Notes: generated by a model not told the origin, from the sequence alone. DNA of 25,849 nucleotides from Tannerellaceae bacterium (GCA_031276545.1 JAISMW010000089.1:1-25849); one strand, 5' to 3'; shown: positions 1 through 8,053, numbered from the stretch's first letter. Numbers and translations are program-made.

Positions 1-318
1 AACTTGCGTTTCATATTTATCAGGATTTAAAATTTGTTCCGATTACCGCTGTAACATGTTGCACGAAAACCTTGGTTTTCACGTTATACTTTCCGGCGAT
101 AGAAAAAAAAAGTCTGATAATCATTTGGATAAAGCGATTCTTTTACGCTAAATTTGTGGCACATTAAAACGAACATTTTTGTGACACATTGCATACCGTA
201 AACCTGCTGATTACAGGATTGTTGCAAAGCCCTCCCTCTTCCGACTGATTTGGCACATTTTTGTAAATTTCCGCAAAAACCCCCGAAAACCCCCGAAATC
301 TGCGTAATACGTCCCTGC

Positions 319-344
319 AAAACCCTTGATTTTACAGGGGTTTT
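319..344. terminator. Possible bidirectional hairpin terminator
   Basis: AAAACCCT (319-326) pairs with AGGGGTTTT (336-344) with one bulged G. The A-tract on one side and T-tract on the other make it terminator-like on both strands. No gene in the window clearly ends here, so it would serve a transcript from outside the window or an unannotated one. Confidence 0.35.
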
Positions 345-359
345 TGGATGTAATATGAA

Positions 360-416
360 TGTAACAGAAAAATACAGGCTGTTACAGTTCGTGTAACAGG
401 AAATAAAATGTTACAG
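360..416. repeat. Array of four alternating TGTAACA half-sites
   Basis: TGTAACAG (360-367), CTGTTACA (379-386), TGTAACAG (392-399) and TGTTACAG (409-416) alternate in orientation within 57 bp. A further TGTAACA lies at 50-56. The middle pair forms a perfect 8-bp stem around the 5-base loop GTTCG. The arrangement looks like a cluster of operator half-sites or two small hairpins; the binding protein is unknown. Confidence 0.5.
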
Positions 417-470
417 TTAGAGGGAGGCTCCCCCTTAGAGAAGCGGCCTCTCTCTATCCTTTATAAAGTA

Positions 471-695
471 AAGAAACCGCATTGCCACCTAATTTTCAAA
501 ACAGAACAACCGCAGTAGTAGCCACGGGGAATATCTACAAACCGGACCTCATTGTTCCGTATCCTTCCGGCAGATGTTCCCCGGATAGTTTGCGTATTGG
601 TGGAATGAGGTAATTAGCTTAGAGAAGGGGGGGCTATCCCGTGGCTACTACTGCGGTTGTTCTGTTTTGAAAATTAGGTGAAGATGAGGTTTCTT
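471..695. repeat. Long inverted repeat with perfect 43-bp arms
   Basis: The left arm 486-528 and right arm 638-680 are exact reverse complements over 43 bp, separated by a 109-bp loop. Pairing continues imperfectly outward to about 471 and 695 (AAGAAACC against GGTTTCTT, with mismatches and a one-base indel between). Inside the loop, GGGGAATATCT (526-536) nearly complements AGATGTTCCCC (571-581), and CCTCATT (547-553) complements AATGAGG (604-610), so the loop can fold as well. CTTAGAGAAG occurs both just outside the left arm (434-443) and in the loop (618-627). I found no open frame of note and no flanking target duplication. It may be a palindromic mobile element, a structured RNA or a recombination site. 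Confidence 0.85.
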
Positions 696-722
696 CTCCC
701 TATTGTCCGAACAACTTTCAAT

Positions 723-783
723 GACTTTGTTGCAACGGCAGTTATAGGACAGGATTATTCGTTGACCGGCGTTGCAACAAAGT
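723..783. repeat. Duplicated terminal repeat forming a 14-bp stem
   Basis: ACTTTGTTGCAACG (724-737) is matched by its exact reverse complement at 770-783, leaving a 32-base loop. The inner copy has the orientation of the element's right end. The left 61 bp could therefore be a minimal element on its own, with the minisatellite lying between a second right end and the outermost one. Confidence 0.7.
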
Positions 784-808
784 TGTTGAGCATTGAGCAT
801 TGAGCATT

Positions 809-1249
809 TTCATCAACCATAACATTGCCGACGTCAACCGCGCCATTGCCGACGTCAACCACGCCATTGCTGACGTCAACCGCGCCATTGCTGACGTCAA
901 CCGCGGCATTGCTGACGTCAACCGCGGCATTGCTGACGTCAACCGCGGCATTGCTGACGTCAACCGCGGCGTTGCTGACGTCAACCACGGCGTTGCTGAC
1001 GTCAACCGCGGCATTTCTGACGTCAACATTGGCGTTGCCGACGTCAACCACGGCATTTCTGACGTCAACCACGGCATTTCTGACGTCAACATTGGCTTTG
1101 CCGACGTCAACCGCGGCATTTCTGACGTCAACCGCGGCATTTCTGACGTCAACATTGGAGTTGTTGACGTCAACATTGGCGTTTCTGACGTCAACCATGG
1201 CATTGTTGACGTCAACATCGGCGTTGTCGGCGTCAAACCCTTCTTTTTT
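809..1249. repeat. 21-bp tandem repeat (minisatellite), about 20 copies
   Basis: The palindrome GACGTC recurs at exactly 21-bp steps from 830 to 1208 (19 exact copies). It is followed by a degenerate GGCGTC at 1229 and preceded by a decayed unit at 809. The core is GACGTCAAC followed by a variable segment (CGCGGC, CACGGC or ATTGGC) and ATT/GTT plus GCT or TCT. Variants are ordered: central copies are nearly identical, while the right half shows a three-unit super-repeat. Because 21 is a multiple of three and the unit lacks stops in several frames, the array stays open in at least four frames, for example as ADVNRGI heptads on + and VDVSNAA heptads on -. That openness is not evidence of coding. 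The start is preceded by three TGAGCAT copies (about 787-808). Confidence 0.9.
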
Positions 1250-1338
1250 TACTACCGTTGCAACAAAGTCACTTTCAATTCTCAACTCCACTGCCTGCAA
1301 ATACATCCTGTGTGTAGAGCAAATCACGAAATATTCTA

Positions 1339-1346
1339 TACCTTTG
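1339..1346 (+). promoter_or_regulatory. Bacteroidota -7 box for the M3 peptidase gene
   Basis: TACCTTTG fits the TAnnTTTG consensus and lies 44 bp before the chosen ATG at 1391. No clear TTTG is seen at -33. It supports starting the peptidase at 1391 rather than reading in from the repeat. Confidence 0.55.
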
Positions 1347-1390
1347 CGAACTACAATCTATTAACAATTTTAAGTATTAACAATTTTACG

Positions 1391-3529
1391 ATGAGAATGA
1401 AAACAATTATTGCTACCGGTTTTATCGTTGCGCTTCTGAGCGCTTGTACGTCGTCTAACAAATCAGCAGACGAAAGCGATACGAATAACCCGTTTTTTAC
1501 GGAGTATGCCACGCCGTTCGGCGTCCCGCCCTTTGACAAGATAAAGATAGAGCATTACAAACCTGCTATCGAGAAGGGTATTGAAGAACAGGCTAAGGAG
1601 ATTGAGGCTATTACCGCCAGTCAGGAGGAGCCTTCGTTTGAAAATACCATCGTAGCCCTCGACCAAAGCGGGAAACTGCTCAGCAAGGCTACCATCGTGT
1701 TTTCTGCCCAGAACAGTGCGAATACCAATGATGAAATGGAAGCGCTCAGCCGCGAGATTTCGCCTCTGCTCACACAGCACCGCGATAATATCTCGCTGAA
1801 TGCGGCGCTGTTTGCCCGTGTCAAAGCTTTGTACGACAAGCGCGACGGCCTGGGGCTGGATAAAGAACAGGCCAAGCTGCTGGAGGAAACCTACAAGGAC
1901 TTTGTTCGCGGAGGGGCCAACCTGAACGCCGACGACCAGGCCAAGCTGCGCGAACTGAACGGCCGGATAGCTCTGCTTCAGCTTACTTTCGGACAGAATA
2001 TGCTGAAAGAGACCAATGCCTTCCAACTGATTATCGACAACGAAGCCGACCTTTCCGGCCTTACCGAAGCCCAGATTGCCAATGCGGCCGATGCTGCCAA
2101 AAAAGCCGGACTGGAGGGCAAATGGCTCTTTACCCTGCAAAACCCCAGCATCATGCCTTTCCTGCAAAATTCCGACAAGCGGGAACTGCGCGAAAAGATC
2201 TTCAAAGGCTATATCATGAGGGGTAATAATGATAACGAAAACGACAACAAGGATGTCGTGAAGCAACTGGTCACCCTCCGCCTCGAAAAAGCCAAACTCA
2301 TGGGCTATGCCGATTTTGCATCCTTCGTGCTGGAAGACCGGATGGCCAAAAACGCCAACAGCGTATATGCGCTGCTGGATGAAATCTGGGAACCGGCCCT
2401 TAAAGTGACCGGACAGGAGCTGGCGGATATCCAAAGCGAGATACAGAAGGAAGGAAGCGACTTTACGGCCGAAGGCTGGGACTGGCGCTACTACTTTGAA
2501 AAGGCCAAAAAAGCCAAATTCGACCTGGACGAAAGCCAGGTACGCCCGTACCTCAAGCTGGAGAACGTGCGCGAAGGGGCCTTCTATGTGGCCAACAAAC
2601 TGTACGGCATCACCTTTACGCCCATCAGCGATATACCTCTTCCGCATCCCGAAGCACAGGCCTTTGAATGTAAGGATGCCGACGGCTCCCATCTGGGCGT
2701 ACTGTATATGGACTTCTTCCCGCGTGCGGCCAAAAGGGGCGGCGCCTGGTGCGGCGGCTATCGCTCGCAGAAGTACGAAGACGGAAAGCGGGTGTCGCCC
2801 ATCGTAACCATCGTGTGCAATTTCACGCCCCCGGCTGCCGGCGAACCGGCGCTGCTGAGCCTGGACGAAGCCGAGACATTGTTTCATGAGTTCGGCCACG
2901 GACTGCACAGTCTTTTCCGCGACGTGCATTACGGAGGTGTGGCCGGCGTACCGCGCGATTTCGTGGAACTTCCCTCGCAAATCATGGAACACTGGGTGCT
3001 GGAACCCGAAGTGCTGAAGGTATACGCCAAGCATTATCAGACGGGCGAAGAGATTCCCGCCGATCTGATCGAAAAACTGGACAGGAGCAGCAAATACGGT
3101 CAGGGCTTTGCCACCACCGAATACTTGGCAGCTTCCCTGCTGGATATGGACTATCATGTGTTGCAGAACCTGCCTGCCAATGCGGAAAACGTGAATCTGG
3201 ATGTGGTAGCCTTCGAAGCCGAAACGCTGAACAAACGCGGTCTGCCGTCGCAGATACCGCCGCGTTATCGCTCGACTTACTTCAACCACACCATGGGTGG
3301 CGGCTACACGGCCGGCTATTACAGCTATATCTGGTCGGAAGTGCTGGACGCCGACGCTTTTGAGGCCTTCAAGGAAACAGGCGACATCTTCAATCCCGAA
3401 GTGGCCGCACGCTTCCGCAAATATGTACTTACACCCGGAGGGATAGACGACGCCATGGATATGTACAAAAACTTCCGTGGGAAGGAACCCGGCACGGGTC
3501 CGCTGCTCAAGAACCGGGGACTCAACTGA
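1391..3529 (+). CDS. dcp: M3 family peptidyl-dipeptidase (Dcp-like lipoprotein)
   Basis: This is a zinc metallopeptidase that in the Dcp subfamily releases dipeptides from the C-termini of oligopeptides. At 712 residues it has the usual family length. The N-terminus is a lipoprotein signal with lipobox LSAC and acceptor Cys19, so the enzyme is probably anchored facing the periplasm. The zinc site is HEFGH at residues 499-503, with the third ligand probably Glu526 in DFVELPSQ. The downstream GGGYTAGYYSYIWSEV and the C-terminal GTGPLL are also family-typical. The frame is open upstream to 800 through the 21-bp minisatellite, which would give a 909-residue product. I reject that start because the signal peptide and promoter box point to 1391. 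It is monocistronic and ends before a strong hairpin shared with the convergent regulator. Confidence 0.93.
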   Translation: MRMKTIIATGFIVALLSACTSSNKSADESDTNNPFFTEYATPFGVPPFDKIKIEHYKPAIEKGIEEQAKEIEAITASQEEPSFENTIVALDQSGKLLSKATIVFSAQNSANTNDEMEALSREISPLLTQHRDNISLNAALFARVKALYDKRDGLGLDKEQAKLLEETYKDFVRGGANLNADDQAKLRELNGRIALLQLTFGQNMLKETNAFQLIIDNEADLSGLTEAQIANAADAAKKAGLEGKWLFTLQNPSIMPFLQNSDKRELREKIFKGYIMRGNNDNENDNKDVVKQLVTLRLEKAKLMGYADFASFVLEDRMAKNANSVYALLDEIWEPALKVTGQELADIQSEIQKEGSDFTAEGWDWRYYFEKAKKAKFDLDESQVRPYLKLENVREGAFYVANKLYGITFTPISDIPLPHPEAQAFECKDADGSHLGVLYMDFFPRAAKRGGAWCGGYRSQKYEDGKRVSPIVTIVCNFTPPAAGEPALLSLDEAETLFHEFGHGLHSLFRDVHYGGVAGVPRDFVELPSQIMEHWVLEPEVLKVYAKHYQTGEEIPADLIEKLDRSSKYGQGFATTEYLAASLLDMDYHVLQNLPANAENVNLDVVAFEAETLNKRGLPSQIPPRYRSTYFNHTMGGGYTAGYYSYIWSEVLDADAFEAFKETGDIFNPEVAARFRKYVLTPGGIDDAMDMYKNFRGKEPGTGPLLKNRGLN

Positions 3530-3558
3530 GCGGTCGGGGATACGGAATCATAAAAAAC

Positions 3559-3594
3559 GAAAGCTGCAAACTGTTCACACAGTTTGCAGCTTTC
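3559..3594. terminator. Bidirectional hairpin terminator
   Basis: GAAAGCTGCAAACTGT (3559-3574) pairs perfectly over 16 bp with 3579-3594 around the loop TCAC. On the minus strand the stem is followed by GTTTTTTATG, a good U-tract; on + it is followed by TTCATT. It sits between two convergent genes, so it probably stops both the peptidase and the regulator transcripts. Confidence 0.85.
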
Positions 3595-3916
3595 TTCATT
3601 AGTGGCGGTCATTACTTTCGACTCTTTAATACTACTATTTGTTTCCAAAAAACCGCAGCCCCAAGGAGAAACCATGGCGCCGGCAGGTCATCTTTTTGCC
3701 TTTTAACCATATTACTAACTCTGTCATATCTTAATCACTTTGCTGTTTTGGTCTCTTATTTGAATTGGAATTATTGTCTCTTTGTTTGCGCATGTAAACG
3801 TACGACAATAAACAGGGAAGGCCGCGATAAAATGTTGCGGGTTTACGCACGGTTTGTTAGCCCGCAGGGGGTTGTTTGTTGCCCGATAGGGTATGAAATG
3901 TAATACCTGCACCTTT
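3595..3916. other. Intergenic region between convergent genes
   Basis: I find no credible gene. A weak dyad CCGC...GCGG (about 3822-3840) is present. The minus strand carries the 3' trailer of the two-component regulator running toward the terminator at 3559-3594. Confidence 0.5.
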
Positions 3917-6900
3917 TCATTCCTTCCGGAGGTGGTATTGCGAGGGGAGTACGCCGAATTCGTCCTTAAAATACTTGCGAAAATATTTGGGATTATTAAA
4001 TCCTACCTCGTAGGCGATTTCGGATACCGTCAGCCGGCTTTCCTTCAGCAGTTGGGCTGCCCGCTTGAGGCGTATCACACGTATAAATTCGATGGGGGTC
4101 TTGCCCGACAGAGACGACAGCTTTTTGTACAGGTGCACCCTGCTCATGCCCAGTTCGCGGCTCAGTTCCTCTACGGAGAAGTCCGGATTGGAGATATTCT
4201 GTTCGGTATATTCGATGGCTTTGCCGATCAACTGTTTGTCTAATGAATTTACCACGATTTTCGACGGTTCGATACGTATCTGTTCGTGGAAAAGGGCTTG
4301 GCTGCGCTTGCGCATTTCGATCAGGTTGCGTATTTTGATTTGGAGGATCTCCTGGTTGAAAGGTTTGGAGATATAGTCGTCGGCGCCGGCCGTCAGACCT
4401 TGCAGCTTGCTTTCGTCGCCGGTTTTGGCCGTCAGCAGGATGATGGGGATATGGGAGGTACGGATGTCGCCCTTTATCTTCCTGCTCATTTCGATTCCGT
4501 CCAGCCGGGGCATCATGACGTCCGACAGGATCATGTCCGGTATTTCCCGGAAGGCGATGTCGAGTCCCTCTTCCCCGTCTCCGGCCTGCAGGATGGCGTA
4601 GCGCTCCTGCAGCCGCGAGGCCAGGAGGCTGCGGAGTTCTCCGTTGTCTTCCACGATGAGCAGCTTGGGCGAAGCCTGACGCTTGAACTCTGCTTCAAAG
4701 GCCGCTTCGTCGTCGTGCAGGTTTCGCTCATGTTCCGGAGCCGTATGCGAAGGCTCGGAGCCGTGGCCGGCCGTTTCTTCCCTGCACGGAAGCAGTATCA
4801 CGAACCGGGAGCCTCCTTCGGGTATACGCTCGGCCCATATCCGGCCTCCGTGAAGCTGTACAAATTCTTTGGCGATATGCAGCCCGATGCCGCTCCCCTG
4901 ATAGCTGTTTGCCCCTTCGCGTTTTACCTGGTAAAAACGGTCGAACACCCGGTTCAGCTCGGATTCGGGGATGCCGATGCCGCTGTCCGTTACGGCGATG
5001 CGGAGGCTGTCGCCGTCCGCACGCGAGAGTTCCAGGCAGATACTGCCCTCCGCAGGCGTAAACTTATAGGCGTTGGAGAGGATGTTGACAAGCACTTTGG
5101 AGAGTTTCTCGGCATCGAAATAGGTATGCAGTTGTTCCATCTCCGTCTGAAAGCGGAAGCTGATGTCCTTCCGCGCCATCACTTCCACAAACAGGTCGGC
5201 CTGCTGACGGATGAACAGTACGATGTCGCCAAGCGACTGCTGAAGGCTGGGAGAGTGGCTGTCCAGTTTGCGGAAGTCGAGCAACTGGTTCACCAGCGTA
5301 AGCAGGTGTTTGGCATTGCGGCGGACGATGGACAGCAACTCTTTCTCCTCGGCGCTTTTCGCCCGGCTCGACAAATCTTCCAGGGGCGAGAGAATCAGGG
5401 TGAGCGGCGTACGGAACTCGTGGCTGATGTTGGTGAAGAAATGAAGCTTCATCTCGTCGATGGCCAACTGCTGGTTGACGCGCATCTTCTCGCGGGCGTC
5501 GTTCAGCTTCCGTTCGGAGCGCCGGCTCATCCGGACGAATACGTACAGAGCCGTTCCCGCCAGGAGGACGGCATATACAGCCCGCGCCCACACGGTATTC
5601 CAGAACGGGGGATGGATATGGATGCGCAGCACCACCGGGTCGGCGCTTTCCACCCCGTCGTTGTTGATGGCTTTCAGGTACAGGGTATACTTTCCGGGGT
5701 TCAGATTCGTGTAGGTCACTTTGCGGCTGCCGCGGCCGGCCTCCAGCCATTGGTTGTTGAAGCCTTCCAGCTTGTAGTAGTAGCGCGACTTGGCCGGCAT
5801 ACAGTAGTCCAGCGCCGCGAACGACAGGCTGAAATAGTTATCGCTGTACTGCAGGTTGATTTCCTCCGTATGCGTGATGCTCTTCGTCAGGACGGTGCGC
5901 CCCTGCCAGACCTCCTGCGGCCGGATCTTTTGGTTGTACAACTGCAGACCGGTGAGGGCTACGCGCGGACTGTGGCGGTTGTAGCGGATGCCCGAAGGGG
6001 TAAAGATGTTGTAACCGCGCGAACCGCCGAAAATCAGCTCGGAGCGCGACGTGAAACAGGCTGCATTGAAGTTGAACATCTCGCCCTGCAAACCCTCCGA
6101 ACTGTCGTAGCTCAGCAGGCTGTAGAAATATCCCGGTTCGTCGTGCGAGGTGGACACCCGGATGCAGTTGAGTCCCCTGTTCGTAGCCACCCACATATTG
6201 TGTTCCGAATCTTCCAGGATGCTCTGCACCAGATCGGACGACAAACCACTGTCCGACGTGAACGGCCGTATGTCGCCGGTATACGGATTGAATGCAAAGA
6301 GGCCGTTCCGGGTGCCTATCCACAGCAGTCCCCGGCTGTCTTCATAGAGCCGGTTGATGTCGTGTTTAGCCAGCCTGATGCGTTCGAACACCTCCTTCCC
6401 GTAAGGCTCCAGGCTGTCGCCCCGGGCATTGTACGTAAAGAGTCCGCTCTGCGTGCCAATCAGCATACGCCCCTCCCTGGTCTCGATGATGCTGTATACC
6501 GCCCCGCCGGTCGGGTATTTTTTCAGCCGCCTGCCGGTGCGCGTATCCCACACCAGCAACCCGGCGCCCAGCGTACCCGTCCATAGGCGGCCGTCGCGAT
6601 CGCAGTGAAGCACCCAGGCGTTTTCGTCGGCCAGTCCGTCGGGGTCGCCGGACGTATAGTGGGTAAAGGTCTTTCCGTCGAAACAGTCCATTCCCGCCAG
6701 GAAGTAGCCAATCCAGATGCGCCCCTGTGGGTCTGTTTCGAGGTCTACGATCACATCTCCGGCAGGCGAGTTCCGGTCTTCCGGACGGTGCGTATAGGAG
6801 GTGTATTGCCCCTTCCGGCGGTCGAAATGGAGCAACCCGCCGCCGTTGGTGCCGAGCCAGAGGTTGCTGTCTGCCGACTCCAGAAAACAGTTGATGTCCT

Positions 6901-8020
6901 TGAAGGGAATCGGACTCTTTTCCTCCGGCATCGTAAACTTAAAGATACTCTCGTGATAATAGCAGGCGCCCCTCTTGAAGGTACCCAGCCATACGATGTC
7001 CGTATCGTCCCGGTAGATGCAGCGGATGGTATTCTGCGGCAGGCCGTTCGGATCCTGTTCGCTGTACCACAGCAGGGAAATTTCGCCCGTAGCCTTGTTG
7101 ATCAGATTCACCCCCCCGTGGTCGGTACCCACCCAGATGATGCCGTTAGCGTCTTCCTCCACAGCCGAAATAATATTGCCCGATATGCGGTACGGATGCG
7201 GAGCCGAGGCCGAATAGTGCGTCCACTCATTGCGCGCCGTCCGGTAGCACGCCAGCCCGTAGTGCGTCCCCGTCCGGTACACCCATACGTCGCCCGACGA
7301 ATCCTCAAAGAGGCGGATATTCCGCACCCCCTGCAGCCGGGCGTCCCGGTGCAGCGTAGAATCCCGATGGATGATGCGATGCGACTGCGCATCCATGCAC
7401 TCCAGCACGCCGCTGTCGAAAAGAAACCAGTACCGGTTCTGCCCCTGCCGGATATCCCTTATTTTCCCGCGGCTCAGCCCCTCCGGTTCCCCCAGGGGGA
7501 ACCGGATGCACTCCTGCCGGCTCACGTCGTACCGGCGCACATCTTCCGGAGTGACAAACCAGATATTCTTCCCGAAGTCGATATATATCACGGCGTCCGG
7601 CGCATTGCGGAACCCGCCGCCTCCTGAACAGGCCTCGAACACCCGGTCGGCATCCTCCACAAAACATTCTTGTTCCGGATCATACAGACAATACCCCGGA
7701 CGGGTCTTGATCCACAGCCGCCCGTCGGCGTCCTCCTGAATCCGTTCAATATCATTGTTGGAAATATTCCGAGAGTTGCCCTCCAACTGCTGTTTGCAGG
7801 TGATGATGCTGTAGCCGTCGTAGCGGTTCAGACCCGAAGGCGTACCGAACCATACGAAGCCCGTCCTGTCCTTGTAAATACATTTCACTTCGCTGTTCGA
7901 GAGGCCGTCTGCGGCGTCCACCCTCTTGAACTTGTACTTGTCGGCAGGCGTGGCGCAAAGCGCGGGAATCGCAAAGGCGCCGAATACGATGCAGGAGAAA
8001 AAATGTCTAACCATTAACAC
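3917..8020 (-). CDS. Hybrid two-component system sensor/regulator (HTCS)
   Basis: One 1367-residue chain combines sensor, kinase and transcription factor, the type that in Bacteroidota controls glycan utilisation genes. In order: signal peptide (about 1-22); two-propeller region of many short repeats (WFGTPSGLNRYDG, IWVGTDHGG, LWLGTNGGG, LWIGTRNGL); a Y_Y_Y domain (about 700-790, YYKLEGFNNQW); one transmembrane segment (about 812-831); HisKA with phosphorylatable His867 in ISHEFRTPL; HATPase with VTDSGIGIPE and GSGIGLHIAKEF; receiver with phospho-acceptor Asp1167 in ILSDVMMPRLDG; and an AraC-type helix-turn-helix in the last 100 residues (SEIAYEVGFNNPKYFRKYF). All key residues are present. 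The start may be Met1 or Met3. Unlike most family members, no susC/susD pair or glycoside hydrolase lies next to it in the window, so its ligand cannot be inferred from context. Confidence 0.96.
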   Translation of the reverse strand: MLMVRHFFSCIVFGAFAIPALCATPADKYKFKRVDAADGLSNSEVKCIYKDRTGFVWFGTPSGLNRYDGYSIITCKQQLEGNSRNISNNDIERIQEDADGRLWIKTRPGYCLYDPEQECFVEDADRVFEACSGGGGFRNAPDAVIYIDFGKNIWFVTPEDVRRYDVSRQECIRFPLGEPEGLSRGKIRDIRQGQNRYWFLFDSGVLECMDAQSHRIIHRDSTLHRDARLQGVRNIRLFEDSSGDVWVYRTGTHYGLACYRTARNEWTHYSASAPHPYRISGNIISAVEEDANGIIWVGTDHGGVNLINKATGEISLLWYSEQDPNGLPQNTIRCIYRDDTDIVWLGTFKRGACYYHESIFKFTMPEEKSPIPFKDINCFLESADSNLWLGTNGGGLLHFDRRKGQYTSYTHRPEDRNSPAGDVIVDLETDPQGRIWIGYFLAGMDCFDGKTFTHYTSGDPDGLADENAWVLHCDRDGRLWTGTLGAGLLVWDTRTGRRLKKYPTGGAVYSIIETREGRMLIGTQSGLFTYNARGDSLEPYGKEVFERIRLAKHDINRLYEDSRGLLWIGTRNGLFAFNPYTGDIRPFTSDSGLSSDLVQSILEDSEHNMWVATNRGLNCIRVSTSHDEPGYFYSLLSYDSSEGLQGEMFNFNAACFTSRSELIFGGSRGYNIFTPSGIRYNRHSPRVALTGLQLYNQKIRPQEVWQGRTVLTKSITHTEEINLQYSDNYFSLSFAALDYCMPAKSRYYYKLEGFNNQWLEAGRGSRKVTYTNLNPGKYTLYLKAINNDGVESADPVVLRIHIHPPFWNTVWARAVYAVLLAGTALYVFVRMSRRSERKLNDAREKMRVNQQLAIDEMKLHFFTNISHEFRTPLTLILSPLEDLSSRAKSAEEKELLSIVRRNAKHLLTLVNQLLDFRKLDSHSPSLQQSLGDIVLFIRQQADLFVEVMARKDISFRFQTEMEQLHTYFDAEKLSKVLVNILSNAYKFTPAEGSICLELSRADGDSLRIAVTDSGIGIPESELNRVFDRFYQVKREGANSYQGSGIGLHIAKEFVQLHGGRIWAERIPEGGSRFVILLPCREETAGHGSEPSHTAPEHERNLHDDEAAFEAEFKRQASPKLLIVEDNGELRSLLASRLQERYAILQAGDGEEGLDIAFREIPDMILSDVMMPRLDGIEMSRKIKGDIRTSHIPIILLTAKTGDESKLQGLTAGADDYISKPFNQEILQIKIRNLIEMRKRSQALFHEQIRIEPSKIVVNSLDKQLIGKAIEYTEQNISNPDFSVEELSRELGMSRVHLYKKLSSLSGKTPIEFIRVIRLKRAAQLLKESRLTVSEIAYEVGFNNPKYFRKYFKDEFGVLPSQYHLRKE

Positions 8021-8045
8021 TGTTCATTGTGATTTTCAAACGTGC

Positions 8046-8053
8046 CAAAAGTA
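8046..8053 (-). promoter_or_regulatory. Possible -7 box for the HTCS gene
   Basis: Minus-strand TACTTTTG fits TAnnTTTG and lies about 25 bp before the regulator's start codon at 8020. No matching -33 box was found. Confidence 0.4.

Larger units (their letters stand above)
1..470. other. Gene-poor AT-rich intergenic region
   Basis: I see no convincing gene here. A 78-codon minus-strand frame (84-320) has no recognisable domain, no promoter box and a composition unlike the real genes in the window, so I do not call it. The stretch holds several short dyads: a GAAAACC-TT-GGTTTTC hairpin near 64-79, the hairpin at 319-344, five TGTAACA motifs (50-56 and 360-415), and a 10-bp imperfect stem pairing 419-428 with 446-455. 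Three loose copies of a TGGCACATT-like string lie near 156-165, 182-191 and 251-260. The region reads as regulatory or decayed DNA upstream of the repeat elements. Confidence 0.6.
714..1279. mobile_element. MITE-like element with 16-bp TIRs and 9-bp TSD
   Basis: GACTTTGTTGCAACGG (723-738) and CCGTTGCAACAAAGTC (1255-1270) are perfect 16-bp terminal inverted repeats. Immediately outside each end lies the same 9-mer, ACTTTCAAT (714-722 and 1271-1279), as expected of a target-site duplication. The 548-bp interior has no transposase. It holds a second inward copy of the end (770-783), a 7-bp repeat TGAGCAT, and the 21-bp minisatellite. From memory, IS903-group insertion sequences of the IS5 family also begin with a G-CTTTGTTG end and duplicate 9 bp, so a transposase of that type could mobilise it; this is an inference. 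The right end lies about 70 bp upstream of the peptidase promoter box, so the insertion could affect that gene. Confidence 0.75.

Noticed and set aside
218..232. Minus-strand GGCTTTGCAACAATCC as a solitary transposon end
   Set aside because: It only loosely resembles the end at 723, has no partner and no flanking duplication.
84..320. Minus-strand 78-codon frame
   Set aside because: No recognisable domain or promoter, and it crosses hairpins and short repeats.
809..1249. CRISPR array
   Set aside because: The units are contiguous with no unique spacers, and no cas genes are present.
742..1364. Long repeat-protein frames on both strands across the array
   Set aside because: A 21-bp unit without stops keeps several frames open automatically, and none has a domain, signal peptide or promoter.
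800..1390. N-terminal extension of the M3 peptidase starting at 800
   Set aside because: The extension is the tandem array inside a mobile element; the lipoprotein signal and -7 box place the start at 1391.
4286..6586. 766-codon plus-strand frame opposite the two-component regulator
   Set aside because: It is an antisense shadow of a GC-rich gene whose domains and catalytic residues are all intact on the minus strand.
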